64,000 bases of DNA, taken from Reticulitermes speratus (taxonomy: Eukaryota; Arthropoda; Insecta; Blattodea; Rhinotermitidae). The stretch covers positions 9,423,001 through 9,487,000 of the forward strand of contig JAJKFL010000002.1 of NCBI GenBank assembly GCA_021186555.1. The letters run 5' to 3'. Under the pieces are notes generated by a model that saw nothing but the letters and a program-made list of their open reading frames with translations, was not told where the DNA came from and ran no database searches. Both the position numbers and the translations under genes were made by a program. Positions 31,133 through 43,838 of the stretch are shown here, one piece after another (positions within the stretch are counted from its first letter, which is position 1; each line of letters starts with the position of its first letter).

Positions 31133-31492
31133 GAACTTCTGGACCTCTTGGTGGAGAGATTCAACATTCCTGATCCATCATTGGTCTACGATGACAACAA
31201 GGACTCTTTGGAGTCAGAAAAGACAGTCAAGAACTCTCAGAGAGAAGACTGGAAGAGGTATAGGAAAATATACTGCCAGCCTGTGCAGTTCAGAGTGCTG
31301 AATGTGTTGAGGCATTGGGTGGATCATCATTTTTACGACTTTGAGCGAGACCCATCATTGTTTGCAAAGCTTCATACGTTTCTTGACACAGTCAATGGCA
31401 AGTCTATGAGAAAGTGGGTTGCCTCTGTTCTCAAAATAGTTAGCATCAAACTTTTGTATTATAAGCAGCTCTGGAGGAAATTAATGAAGTAA
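31133..31492 (+). CDS. Sos: Sos exon 14: REM end, running into repeat R'
   Basis: It encodes [20 protein letters not shown], then [40 protein letters not shown] and [17 protein letters not shown], all matching the SOS REM domain. SOS relatives continue QRK; here the frame continues [16 protein letters not shown] to TAA at 31490-31492. The change falls at 31437, exactly where homology with repeat R (5552) starts. Two donors are conceivable: GTTAGC at 31439, and a consensus GTAAGT at 31489 inside R'. The tail is most simply a fusion with foreign sequence, but divergent native exon sequence cannot be excluded. Confidence 0.88.
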   Translation, partial: ELLDLLVERFNIPDPSLVYDDNKDSLESEKTVKNSQREDWKRYRKIYCQPVQFRVLNVLRHWVDHHFYDFERDPSLFAKLHTFLDTVNGKSMRKWVASVLKIVSIKLLYYKQLWRKLMK

Positions 31493-32084
31493 GTTCTATT
31501 TTAAGTGTGTGTAAAGTAACTATTTTATGTGACAGATTCAATCAATTAGCCCTGTTTTTAGTGTCGATCCCGCATACTAAATTTAATCCAAACGAGTTTT
31601 AGCGTTTTCATCAAATTAACATGCTTATGTAAAGACAAAAAACTGAAGGATACGACCTCCCCATTATGGGTTTATTTCATACATTTCTTCTATATCCAGT
31701 GGAAGGGACTGCTCACGTGGCTTAAAATTCATAAGGGATTTCAGACATAAATATGGACAGACAGACACTGACAAGATCTGATATCTCATATTGAAGTATA
31801 TATTATTTTATGTCTTATTATCTTGCGTGTACAAATTTCGTCGTACTTAGCTGAATGGCGTTATTTGAGGACTCAATCATGTAGCTTCGTGCGACTTAAA
31901 AAGACAGTTTTTTGACGGTATTTTAATGTTCATTGCTGATGGTTATACAAGCACAAAGGGATGTCTTCCATTAAGTTTATTACCATCTGTCGTCAGTACT
32001 TTTAAACAATTCCCACTACTTCCCAGAGCACCAACTTTTCCACTTCCCAGTGCACTTGTGTTGTCAGTTAAGTTTCAGTCCTCC

Positions 32085-32115
<31 letters not shown>

Positions 32116-32335
32116 CACATATACATTCACCGATCCAACATCCACGTAAGTGGGATTGGATATGGAATTCGTCCTTGTGGTTAATTTCTAATTGCGTGCA
32201 ATCAATGTGATGTTTAGGGTGTACGATCTTCTCGATATAATAATAATAATAGTAATAATAATAAGTAGAAACAAGTCATGAAGGTAAGGTAACCATAGTA
32301 TGGAATCAACAACTGCAAACAGACAGAAACATCCC
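31437..32335 (+). repeat. Direct repeat R' (end of unit 1)
   Basis: Homologous to R at 5552-6439 with about 1.3% substitutions, a longer TACA run and a shorter AAT run. It ends at ACATCCC, 73 bases into a LINE tail, where the next unit begins. It carries 15 bases missing from R, including GTAAGT. Confidence 0.85.
32263..32335 (+). mobile_element. LINE tail stub cut by the unit junction
   Basis: These 73 bases match the start of the LINE tail at 6369-6439 and then stop at ACATCCC. The rest of the LINE is replaced by segment A of unit 2, so the rearrangement breakpoint lies inside this retroelement fragment. The same stub recurs at 60425-60497. Confidence 0.75.
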
Positions 32336-32337
32336 AT

Positions 32338-33718
32338 TCTGTAGTATTAATGGCGTACGTCATCTATAGTATTAAGAATTATTGTATATGTGGAGTATAC
32401 ATTAGTATGTACCTCGTTTGTTAGATAGTTGGTAAGTAATTTTATCAAGATGTATGTTTTACCATGTTTGGTATTTATTTGTTCTTATTACAGTAGTCAA
32501 TCAAGGGTTGAAATGTAACAAAATTGTAGTGTGCTCAATATTTTTACTTGATATTTATTGCCCGTTTTATTTAATGTTAAGTTATTTTAATTATATATAA
32601 GAACATCATACTCGTGACGCTAGATGTTGTAAATACTTCCAGTAAGACGTGTAAAGAGTATCTCATGTTAATAAATATTTATTATCCGCAATCGTTGTTA
32701 AATTCCTTCATAGCAAATAATAAAATGTCTTCAGTGCTTGATATTCGTTATCCTGATGACTACCTTCCTGTCTGCCATCTGCCATGTGAAAGTAACACTT
32801 TTCAGATCAATGCTGCACAATGCCTGAAAGAGCATTTCTGTGTTTGAAGGTTTCCAGGTTTCGCCCGCTCGCCTTTCTGATAAGAGTGTTATTAAGATTA
32901 AGATGAGCATGGAGAATTTGTGGAATGATACTGACATAGGAAGACAGAAGTACTGGGAGAATCACCTATCCCAGTGCCACTTTTGGCACCACAAACCTCG
33001 CATATACTGGCCCGGGATCGCCGCCTCTGCCGTGAATATCTCCCATTTTATCGATCATGTACCTTACGTTGTTAGCGTGTACGTCCTCGTTGATGCAGCC
33101 TGCAACTACCCGACAAGGAGGCCGTGGCTTCTTTCAGCTTTATTTAAAAATCAAGTTGCATACAACGTTTGAAAAAGCGGGTTTTGCCGCGAGTTTTTTC
33201 TTTCCCTGGCTGCAGTGTGTGTGGGGCACACGGTGTTACGAGTTTGTGGCTAAGATGAACGTGTGGGTTGCTGGTGGTGTCAAGATGGTCAAGCTAGACC
33301 TGCATGGGCCGCCACCGTCTTCGCAAATGCAATGGCTTTTTCCCCCTGACGTACAGCCTCTTCTTTCTAGACATGTTCACTGCTGCCACGGATGCTGTGT
33401 CTGTGTAAATCAAGACTGGTGTGGTTGGTGAGCGTCGTAAACTTCCATCAACCTGTGATTGTGGAACAACTGAAGCCAATAGGCATCTCCATCTGAAGGA
33501 AAGAGACCTAGACATAGGAGGGAGAGTAATGTTAAAATAGAGGTCAAAGAAATAGAGTGGCACGGCGTGCGCTGCGTTAATCTGGCTCAGAATTTTGGTA
33601 CAGTTGCGGGCTTTTGAGAACACGATATGATCTTCCAAACCCCATAAAGTGTGGGAAATTTCCCAACAATATCAGCGACTAACAGCTTGTCAAGAAGAAT
33701 ATGCTCCATGGAACTAAT
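32338..33718. other. Segment A of unit 2
   Basis: Non-coding counterpart of 4171-5551, with the SINE remnant at about 32905-33022. It looks identical to the unit 3 copy and differs from unit 1 at ten positions between about 32838 and 33391. Confidence 0.7.
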
Positions 33719-34493
33719 TAGTTAGCATCAATCGTTTGTATTATAAGCAGCTCTGGAGGAAATTATTTTAAGTGTGTGTAAAGTAACTATTTTATGTGAC
33801 AGATTCAATCAATTAACCCTGTTTTTGGTGTCGATCCCGCATACTAAATTTAATCGAAACGAGTTTTAGTGTTTTCATCAAATTAACATGCTTATGTAAA
33901 GACAAAAAATTGAAGGATACGACCTCCCCATTATGGGTTTATTTCATACATTTCTTCTATATCCAGTGGAAGGGACTGCTCACGTGGCTTAAAATGTATA
34001 AGGGATTTCAGACATAAATATGGACAGACAGACACTGACAAGATCTGATATCTCATATTGAAGTATATATTATTTTATGTCTTATTATCTTGCGTGTACA
34101 AATTTCGTTGTACTTAGCTGAATGGCGTTATTTGAGGACTCAATCATGTAGCTTCGTGCGACTTAAAAAGACAGTTTTTTGACGGTATTTTCATGTTCAT
34201 TGCTTATGGTTATACAAGCACAAAGGGATGTCTTCCATTAAGTTTATTACCATCTCTCGTCAGTACTTTTAAACAATTCCCACTACTTCCCAGAGCACCA
34301 ACTTTCCCACTTCCCAGTGCACTTGTGTCGTCAGTTAAGTTTCAGTCCTCCTTACATACATACATACACATATACAATCACCGATCCAACATCCACGTAA
34401 GTGGGATTGGATATGGAATTCGTCCTTGTGGTTAATTTCTAATTGCGTGCAATCAATGTGATGTTTAGGGTGTACGATCTTCTCGATATAATG

Positions 34494-34533
<40 letters not shown>

Positions 34534-34604
34534 GTAGAAACAAGTCATGAAGGTAAGGTAACCATAGTATGGAATCAACAACTGCAAACAGACAGAAACA
34601 TCCC
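33719..34604 (+). repeat. Direct repeat R (unit 2)
   Basis: It matches R of unit 1 almost base for base, apart from AAT-run length, while R' copies differ by about 1.3%. Confidence 0.8.
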
Positions 34605-35062
34605 TAACAATAAACCGGATATAATCCGTGATAATGAAAAAGGAACATGTATGTTAAGAGACGTTGCAATTTCAGGAGACAGAAACGTGATCAAGAAAGA
34701 AACTGAAAATATTCTAAAATATAAAAACCTTACAGTAGTAATACAGCGCATGTGCAATGTGGGGGAAAAAATTATACCAGTGTTAAGAGGGGCAAATGGA
34801 ACTGTCTCAAATTCGTTCAGAAAATATACGAGCAACATGACGGGAAAAGCACGAAATCAAGGAACTACAGTAAGCAGCCATATTGGGCACTGCACACATA
34901 CTGCGGAAAGTACTGATGTAAAGGTACAAAACGTTTAACATGGGAAAAACCTTATATGTACCATAAATTGTAACTACAGAATAGCTGCAACACTATATAC
35001 CCTAGAAATATGGTTTGTTTCGGGTATGTAATTGTAAATACCCCGAATAAAGGTGATAACAC

Positions 35063-35097
<35 letters not shown>
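34533..35097 (+). mobile_element. LINE tail, unit 2 copy
   Basis: Counterpart of 6369-6933 with the same partial frame (34651-34938). One substitution (ACCCCGAATAAAGG near 35040) distinguishes it from units 1 and 3. Confidence 0.65.
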
Positions 35098-35098
<1 letters not shown>

Positions 35099-38000
35099 TT
35101 GTACACAAATGTGCATGTTACGGTTCCTTTCTGAGGTCGTTTAGTGACCGCGTTCTGATTGTTTAACTGAAATGCGCACGACGAGCCAGTTAATTATTAA
35201 CATAGTAGATAAATAAAGTCTAACACAACTAATTTGTTATAGAAATAATAGATTTTTTATAAAATTGCTACATGTTTCGACCCAATCGGATATCACCAAG
35301 CTTATAAAATATACTAAAGCTGCAATAAGATGAATTTTGAACACAATTAATAAAATTTTAATGCGACTGTAAGTATGAGATGTGAATCCATGGAATGATA
35401 ACTGTATTGATATAAAACTAGCATCTTTTACATATTTTTACAAGCCTGATAATGATCCTATCAGGTAAACATGTAATTGTTTTATAAGAACAAAACCCAT
35501 GGCTACTATAATAAAAGAGTTAAGACTGTATTTATCCGTTATATAATAATTTATTAAGACACAATGTGATCTCTTTCCTCAATATAGTTCCAGTTAAATT
35601 TTCGTTCTGCGGTTATTTCGTCGAACACTACCCATTGTCCAAGTTATACATAATACGCCAGGCGTACCTCAGACAGTGGAATAAATACGTGTAAAACGAA
35701 TCAGCCACTGTCATACGCCTTTAGAGAAACATCACTTTTCGTTGCTATATTCTGTCACAGATTGATATCGCTTCTTGTACCTTGTACTACGTTATCTGTC
35801 AAAGGCTATGCTTGTCTACACAGAACGCAAGAACGGTTGTCTCCTGGGACATGCAAGTGCTAATTGCACTTATCTTACGGAAGAAAATCATTGGCCATCC
35901 GCCGTTTCAATGCGTGTCTAACCTGCGAGTTTTAGGCTTTCGTGCCAGTGTTGTTGAGGTCTCATAACGCTGCGGGACTGGGAAATTGGTTCCCGACGTT
36001 TCGAGAAGATGTAGTAGTCTCATCTTCAGAGGCGAAATGTCCGCAAAGGCTCCTTTTCGGACATTTCAGCACATCCCACATGATCTCATTCATGTATCTG
36101 ATATGTGCGCAACACGCTTGAAATTAGTTTGTAGTTGTTCATGGCACATGTGAAATAAAACGTAGATGTCGATCATTCCTGTCGTTCCTCCTCTGTAGTT
36201 CGCAGTGCGTCTCGCACAGATGGCAGTGGCAGCTGTCTGCTGGTCGTTGTACGAAAAAGTAGCTGTAATCCGTGCTAGCAGTACGTATGTATACCTCTGA
36301 TCAATGGTATGAATATCTCATGGAGGTATGGCCCTAGGGGACTGTTTTTTCGATGTATCGAAGTATTGTATTTTCGCATGCGCAGTAGGTTTTGATAGTT
36401 GTTAGGTTGTATCTGTGCTTGTGAGATAAAATATGGGTCTTTCACGATTTTTTGTGTGGTTACACACACTTCTGAGCATTCCTATTGGCATATTTATTAC
36501 GTTAACATTAATTACACATTTATGAACGTTTGTATTTGAGTGTACGTGTTCAAGGCCAGTGGTGTTTTAATGTCAATCTCATCTGTCTCATTTTTTGTAA
36601 TCAGTAAACATGGCGCATAGCAGCGAGTTGTGTTGTCAGTAACGAATACAGTTCATCGTAAACTGCAATGTTTTCCACGCCATCTTCTACATCAGAACCA
36701 CACAGTTATGATTTTGAGAAAGAAGAAAATGCTGCAAGATGGAAAGGAGTATTTGTTAGTTCTTTACGAAAGGTAACATGTTCGTTCTGTGGATTGTACG
36801 TTGTGATTTCTCTTTATTAGCCTTTAAGTCCCATCCTTTTTCAAGGTAGTAGTATACACACTAAATCAAAATAGTGGCAAAGTTCTGCTTATTGTAACAC
36901 ATAATTGTGTACAATTCGCCAGACGATCGAAATAGGTTATTTCTTTAATGCAGTATTTATAAGTGAACATATCAATGCAATCATAATGCATTCCGTTATT
37001 TTTGCTTTCTGTTGGTCCCATATCCCATAGAATTATCGCCATAATGTATCATGCTCGCAGAGGCTCAAGAATCAGTTGTCAACTTATGTTAACAGAACAG
37101 TAAATGTAATCGACAAAAGGTCAGGTATGCTCTCAGCTTGGGGTTTGTGTGTGTTTAAATCAAGGTTAGGCTTTGGTTTTGTGTGTGTGTGTAGATGACC
37201 ATGATGTTGGATGCTGTCAGTTTTAGCAGCACGCATTTTGTATCAGCATACTCAAATATTACTTCTGTTACATATATAATAGTCTTTTGAGGTGTTGCTA
37301 AATAAAGAATTGCAAGCACTTGCCGCTATTATACATTAGTTCCCTTCAATTTACAACATCTGGAAATTACTGAAGGCTTTAGCCTGAGGTAACTGCTGGA
37401 AATGAGGATCATGAAATGTAATTTGTATAACTGAACTTCCAGTATAGTGATTTGAGTGAGACCCCATTTCCTTAGCATCACCTCTAATGTTTACTTTTCT
37501 GTATGTACAAATCTTTCAGAATAGTTTATTTCCAAACTACATGGCATAATATACAATAAAACCATTGTCTTAAGATTCCAGGATTATGTTACTAAATTTA
37601 GTTTAAGTTTTGACATTTTATTTTTACTGATCTTTTGTAAGGAAAACTAATTGGACAGCAATCTCTGTGACAGTTTATTTGAAATATTTTGTTTATTTGA
37701 TTGTTGAGAGGTTAAAATTTAATGATAAAATTAATAACAAAACAAAGCAACAGTGGCTCCAACAACAATTATTAGGTGGTGGTGGTGGTGGTAGTGGTGG
37801 TGGTGGTTGCCATGATGGTACAGTATTTTACACAAATACTTCGGAGTTATGAAGTGCTTGGCATAATGTTTAAACTGTGAACATTTAAATCCTTCAGTAT
37901 AATTTCTTTATTTATTAATGTGCTGACTCAGCAGCATGAAGATAATATAAATGTTTTGGGATACGTGATAACAAATGGATGAGCTCCTAAGTGCCAAAGC

Positions 38001-40212
38001 ATTGCATTGTTTACTTGTTTAACTAGTAAATTGCCACCATACAGGGTGGTTCAAAATCTTGTGATACTAGAGGCAACATGTTAAACATTGAGTTTTAAGT
38101 GACTTTTACACCACTCTGTTGATTGAGGGTATTTCAGAAACATAATACAGTTAGGTTTTACTTTCCTAAGGTTGAAGGTCAAAGTAGAGGTTTAAACAGC
38201 GGAGAGCTAGATATTGTCCCAAACAGCATCAGGTTCACTATGTAACTGCCCCTTTTTTCCCCAGCCTTATGTTATTTTTTCTTGACCTCTTTCTAACAGT
38301 GGAGCATTTTCATTCCCATACTCAGAAACAAAATAAGTCATGACTGCATATTACAGTTGAAGGGTTAACACTCTTGTTTGGAGATTCTGTGTTTTATCAG
38401 TCCAGAGATTGGCTGTCCTGTCTCTGAAATTATTGTAATTTTTTATCAGTCTGCCAAGTATAGTATTGAACAGTTGTAGGCCTGAACAAAAGGTATGGCC
38501 CAGGCGAAGCTGGGAGGTTTCTTGCTAATATAGCCTTAGAAACTATCTGACTCCATGAATCAAAGTCTTTCTTGAGAAGTTAATAGTTCCTCACATAGTC
38601 AAGAAATTCCCTGCATTTTATGGAACCTGAAGGCTCCATACTGTGTTCATAAGAGCTCACCACTTGTCCCTGTACTCAGCCTGATGAGTCCAGTCTGCAC
38701 CTTGCATCCCATTTGTTTAAGATTTATTTGAATATCAACCCCTTAATCTACACCTGTATCTTCCAAGTAATCTATTTCCATCAGGTTTCCTGACCAAAAT
38801 TTTGTATACAAGATGAATAATAACCGTCAGTCACAACTAAGCCCTTTTGGTATAATGTATGGTTTTAATGCAGCATGTTTTGGCTCAACAAGAAGCCATT
38901 GTCAGGCTAATAAGACACCAAAGAAATTATTATGTAAGTTGCATAATATTATTTTACATCATCCACGTATATGGTTCAGATCTCAACTTCACAAATATCA
39001 TAAAAGTATGTGAGATGCCAAAACAACTTAAACTAAAAAAAAAAATATGTTATTTCCAATAAGTGTGATAAAATAAGAAGTTAAAAATGTAACATCAAAA
39101 TAGTTATGATTAGAAATAGTATATTAGTACTTACAGGTGAGAGTGTGGGGTTTTCTGTAAATATTTGACCTTGGGGGGGGGGGGGGATTGTTTTATATTC
39201 ACATTCCTTCAAAAGCATGCTCTTGACTGAAGAAATATTCAAGATGTCATCAGTCCGTGTTTTCCTTATATTCTGTCATTCGTTCGTTGTGAAATTTTGT
39301 AATTGCATGCAAGAGCTGCAAACCCCTTGTTATTGTATACGCCTCTATGTACTGGCATTTCCTAGGAAGTACTTTCTGCAAAAATATGTTCCACTAAATA
39401 AAAACATCACGTAAACCAATTGTGTTAGTGTATTTTTAGTGTCTTATTTAAGGACACTGGGAATTGCTGGGATGATGTAGCGCCAGTGATAGATGAATGT
39501 GTGTGGAGCATTACTGGAATGATACTGAGAGGTGAAAACCTGTCCCATTGCCGCTTTGCCACTTTGTCTAACACAAATCCCACATGACCTAGCCTGAGAC
39601 TGAACTTGGGCCCTCATGGTGAGAGGCCAGCAACTAACTGCCTAAGCTGTGGCATGGCCCTTACTAGTGTACTGGTACTACTATCAGCCAATGTAATTAA
39701 TAATATGTGCATGTGTAAAGATGCTTCCAGTTGTCAGTGTGTATTGACAGTTGTGTTTTTATGATGGCTGATGAAATGCTGAAACATGTAACTGTCATAT
39801 GATTTATATATATAATATATATATAAGGTGTTTTTATGCTAATAATGATAGTCATTAGTATCTAATGTGCTGTATTGAACTTAGGTGCTGGAGCAGGTTC
39901 ATCCTTCTCTGAATGCCCGGGAGGATGCGTTGGACTATGTAGAGAGCTTGATTCTGCAGCTGCTGGGGATGCTGTGTGCACGTCCTTTGCCACACACAAT
40001 ACAGGATGTAGAGGAAAGGGTGCGACGCACATTCCCAACTCCAATTGATAGGTGGGCACTTGTTGAAGCCAATGCAGCTCTGGATCGTGGCAAGAAGAAG
40101 TCTTCTCTTGTTATGCCTGTAGACAAAATCCATCATTTGTTACAGAAGGTCTGTTGATTAGAGATGGTCATCTGGTCGCTTGCCAGTCTTCTTGTCATTT
40201 TGGTGCTTTTAA

Positions 40213-43200
40213 CTCTTTGTAACTGAATGACGGCTATAGCCAACGCACAGTGTGATGCTCAGAAAACCAAAGGTTGACTAAAGTTGTCGCTCAGAAGGTG
40301 TCAGTTATGGCATGTTGTTCTTGTACAGCCCTCAGTTGATATGTAGTGCTGTGATGTATATAGCTGTCTCCGCTCGAGTATGACAGGAAGTTTGTTTATC
40401 AGAATATTCTCTCTCCACCCCCATAATGCCTCTTGGGCCCCTAAATTAGATGTTGCATCATATTTGTTTGACACAGTCTGTTGTGTGGGCTGGCATAGCT
40501 AGTTTCTTGGGACATGTGGTTCTCATTGCTTACACAGGAGTCCAGTGTCATGAGACTATGAACAAATGCCTACACAGTGCAATGCCCCTGACAGTCAAAA
40601 GTGGTGAGTGGCAGATCTAGATATGTATTGATCACATGAAAATAATACCAAAAAAGATGTGGTCAAAGCAAAAATTGAGGTTTATAGCTATAAGATGTCA
40701 ACAATACTTAAACAAACAAGCTGCACCTAGCCAACTTCCAGATGTATTATTGTTGGACATAATGTCTTTTCTTGCCTTAGCTCTGCAGATCGGACTTGAT
40801 CTAGGAGACAAAGACAAGACTACTGATCTAAGCTTGAACAGTTTTCTGGTACCACCATGAAACAAGATAGACTCTTGCATGTACTGTGATTTTTGCATTT
40901 TGCAGTCAGTTAAAAAGATCTGAACAAGATGAGTATAACAAATTATGGAAACTGAGGACAGTCTTGAATTCATTCAACAAAGCCTATGCTAAATTGTATA
41001 ACCCCTCCAATTATTTGGTAGTTGGCAAGGAGAAGGAAGCATTTTGGCATCAAAATTTATACACTGTATGACAATTCAGGGCATACTTATGACATGAGAA
41101 TGTACGTAGGCAAGGACACAGGGACCACCATTTGCGACATGATGGCAATACATTACACTGTTAAGAATCATCTGACTTGCTAAGTTCAAGGTGTAGGACA
41201 CCAAGTTGTTATGGAAAATTTTTTTCCCCTTGCCCACACTTTGAAAATCTAGAGACCAGAAAGATAAATGCATGCAGACAGTGCTATCCAACTGAAAGGA
41301 CATGCCCCCAGACTTCTGACTGGAAAAAAACTGACATTGAGAAGGGGTGACATACAAGTAAGGACCAGGGGAGGGTTAACTGCAGTTGTGTGGAAAGGTA
41401 AATGAAAGGTATACATGTTGACCAACCAAGAGCAGATGGAAGTTACTGTGATGAAACGAAAAATGCCTTGAAGCCACCCACTGTAGAACAGTACAGTAAA
41501 CACATGGGGTATGTCCTTCATAGTGATCAAATGGCCAGCAGCTATTTCATGAGTCACCATAACTTCAAGTGAACAACAAAATGTTTTTGCCAGTTGGGGG
41601 ACCTTACAATACTGAACAGTTGAATTTTGTTTATCTTCATGTGGGGCCCAATATTCTCACCAAGATTTTGGACTTCTCTTGGTGAGGAATTTGAAAGAAG
41701 AGCAGAGAAATGCTCCAATTGCCCCTTCTCCAGAATGGTAGGAAGATGTAGCCTGGTGGGAACTAGTGTAAAAAGACTTTATTTCCAACAGTCTGAGCAC
41801 TGGCCAGCCAAGGGAGACAAAGTCCAATGTCCATTGTTATCCATTTCTGGAGTGAGGGCAGCCACAAGTTACAGGTGCAATAAGTGTGAAGTCAGACCAT
41901 ATGTGATACCATGTTTCATTGAGTACCACAGTACAGTGGACTTGTAAAGACAGTGATGTAAATTGTAAATATTAACTTAACATGTAAATAGTGTGTGGTT
42001 GTAAAAGAGTGATACAGGGTGCCAGGCATTCAGCAGCATTTACATTTATGTGAATAATATACCGTATATTCTCGAATCTAATCCGCACTTTTTTTACAGT
42101 TTTAGAGGGCTAAAAAATCAGATGCGGATTAGATTCGCGTGCGGATTAGATTTGCGGTCTAGAGCTGGATTTTGGAAAAATGATTGAGCTGCTGTACAAT
42201 ATAACAATAACGTAATTAACGTAATTAATAAACAACATAAGAACAATACAATACAATAATCTATTATTTTATTATTTATTATTATAATTTATTATTCATC
42301 AGACTCGCCGTCATCACTCATAATTCGAGGAATGTTCAAAGATCTGGCCTTCTTTATCGCCTCCTCGCGAGTAGATCATAACTCACAAACAGTCCAGTCT
42401 TGCGTCTCTCTTGAAAAAACATGAAGACTGCATCATCAATTTCAGGAAATCGTCCTTTCTTGGGTCCAGTGAATTTCCTTCGTGACGCCTCACACCCGCT
42501 GATCGCTGCCTTGTGTTTCCGCCATAGTCGAACGTTGCTTTCATCAACTCCAAAAATTGCAGCGGCTTTGCGGTTTCCATTCTCCTCTGCGCACCGAATA
42601 ACTTCACGTTTGAACTTTGCCGTATATGAGAGTCGTTTAGATTTCAGGTGTCCCTCTTCCAAAACTACGGTACACGACAAATTGGAACAAGCACCTCCCA
42701 CGTTTCAACAACTAAAGATCAGCTGGCTTCAGACGAGATTGCGCACGTCTGTTGAGAAAGGCCCCGCCTCTATCGGTATGACTCATCGGCCACAGGCGTA
42801 GCGTCGGATTTTAACGCATTGGTAACATCCAATATTATTCAATCAGTCGCCCCCCAGTGGGCAAGGGGTGGTTGAAGGAAAGGTGCGGATTAGAATCGCG
42901 AACTAACTTTTTTTTCGTTTAAGAAGTCGCCAAAAACTGGGTGCGGATTAGATTCGGGTGCGGTTTAGATTCGAGAATATACGGTAAATATTGACATTTT
43001 AGATAAAGCATGCAATTGATATGTCATATTTTATTATAATTAAGTGTGAAGAATTTTTTTTTCCAGCTTTATTAACTCATAAACAGACTGTTCAAACTCA
43101 TTTTGTTAAATTTGACGTTATATTCAACGTGCATCATGATAACAAATCAAAAGTTTAAAAACCAACATATGCACTGTATTCTTACAAGTAAGTCAAATGC

Positions 43201-43460
43201 CCCTACATATGTTTCGGCTTCAACAAGCCCTCCTGAAGATGGCTTGTTGAAGCTGAAACATATGTAGGGGCATTTGACTTACTTGTAAGAATACAGTGCA
43301 TATGTTGGTTTTTACTTTTGGTTCATTTTGTTAAAATTTGAAGGAAAACTCTTAAGAGATATGCTTTCTTGTAAGTGTATGGATGATATAAATAAATCAT
43401 GTAATTTGAATTCTGGCCTTGTGCATATTACACTGGGCATTTAAGCCTGGCACCAAAGGG
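40213..43460 (+). mobile_element. Decayed piggyBac element, unit 2 copy
   Basis: TTAA at 40209-40212 and 43461-43464. The transposase remnant lies at about 40904-41947, ending with the same PCFIEYHST tail. Small indels around 41216-41225 and 41373 differ from unit 1. Confidence 0.5.
42062..42984 (-). mobile_element. pogo/Tigger-like element 1, unit 2 copy
   Basis: Same ends, TA duplications and helix-turn-helix frame (42701 down to 42354) as 13893-14815. It came with the unit duplication and is not a new insertion, because its flanks are also duplicated. Confidence 0.75.
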
Positions 43461-43838
43461 TTAAGGCCAAATTTGAAGTACTCTAAGGTGCAGTGTATTA
43501 ATATACAGTGGTCCAAAGGTAGTTGATACAGTTCATGTTGTAGTAATCTGGGATTTTACGCTTTTAGTGTAGTAGGTTGATAGTGATATTTCTGAGGAAC
43601 ATGCTGCCTCCATCTTCAGGGTTTAAGGAATTACACATTGACAGTGAAGTTATAGGGGTGAGACTGTGGGGTTTGATTATATAGGCAGTTCAGGCAGTTT
43701 GCAAGGAATGTGGCCATTCAGAGCCATGGGTAGGGGAGAAGGTATATAGCCTGGCCAGGGCCAACAGGAACTGTGAAACAGTAGAGCAAAGCAACCAGGA
43801 TACAGAACAGCCATCTTAGGGCTGCAGGAATATGGAAG

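Larger units (their letters stand above)
8503..31492 (+). pseudogene. Sos: Son of sevenless, partial copy 1 (exons 1-14, no CDC25)
   Basis: SOS is the guanine-nucleotide exchange factor that loads Ras with GTP at the plasma membrane downstream of receptor tyrosine kinases, recruited through Grb2/Drk. Fourteen exons encode about 750 codons: histone fold (exons 1-4), DH (exons 5-8), PH (exons 9-11) and REM (exons 12-14). The match to human and fly SOS is strong; for example [17 protein letters not shown] in exon 9 is the same as I recall for human SOS1. Two features prevent normal function: an in-frame TAG at 21719-21721 (codon 230, where relatives have QY), and loss of homology after codon 750, exactly where repeat R' begins. 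The catalytic CDC25 domain and the Grb2-binding tail are absent. The otherwise intact splice sites and frame suggest a very young, unprocessed partial duplicate, or a misassembled real gene. Confidence 0.85.
4171..32337. repeat. Tandem unit 1 of the 28.16-kb array
   Basis: The sequence from 4171 reappears from 32338 and again from 60500. Matching landmarks are offset by 28,162 to 28,170 bases, drifting only through small insertions and deletions. The unit contains segment A (4171-5551), repeat R (5552-6439), a LINE tail, 14 exons of Sos, and repeat R' (31437-32335). The junction with the next unit reads ACATCCC followed by ATTCTGTAG, whereas the left flank reads TTCCAGA before ATCTGTAG at 4171. 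Confidence 0.95.
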
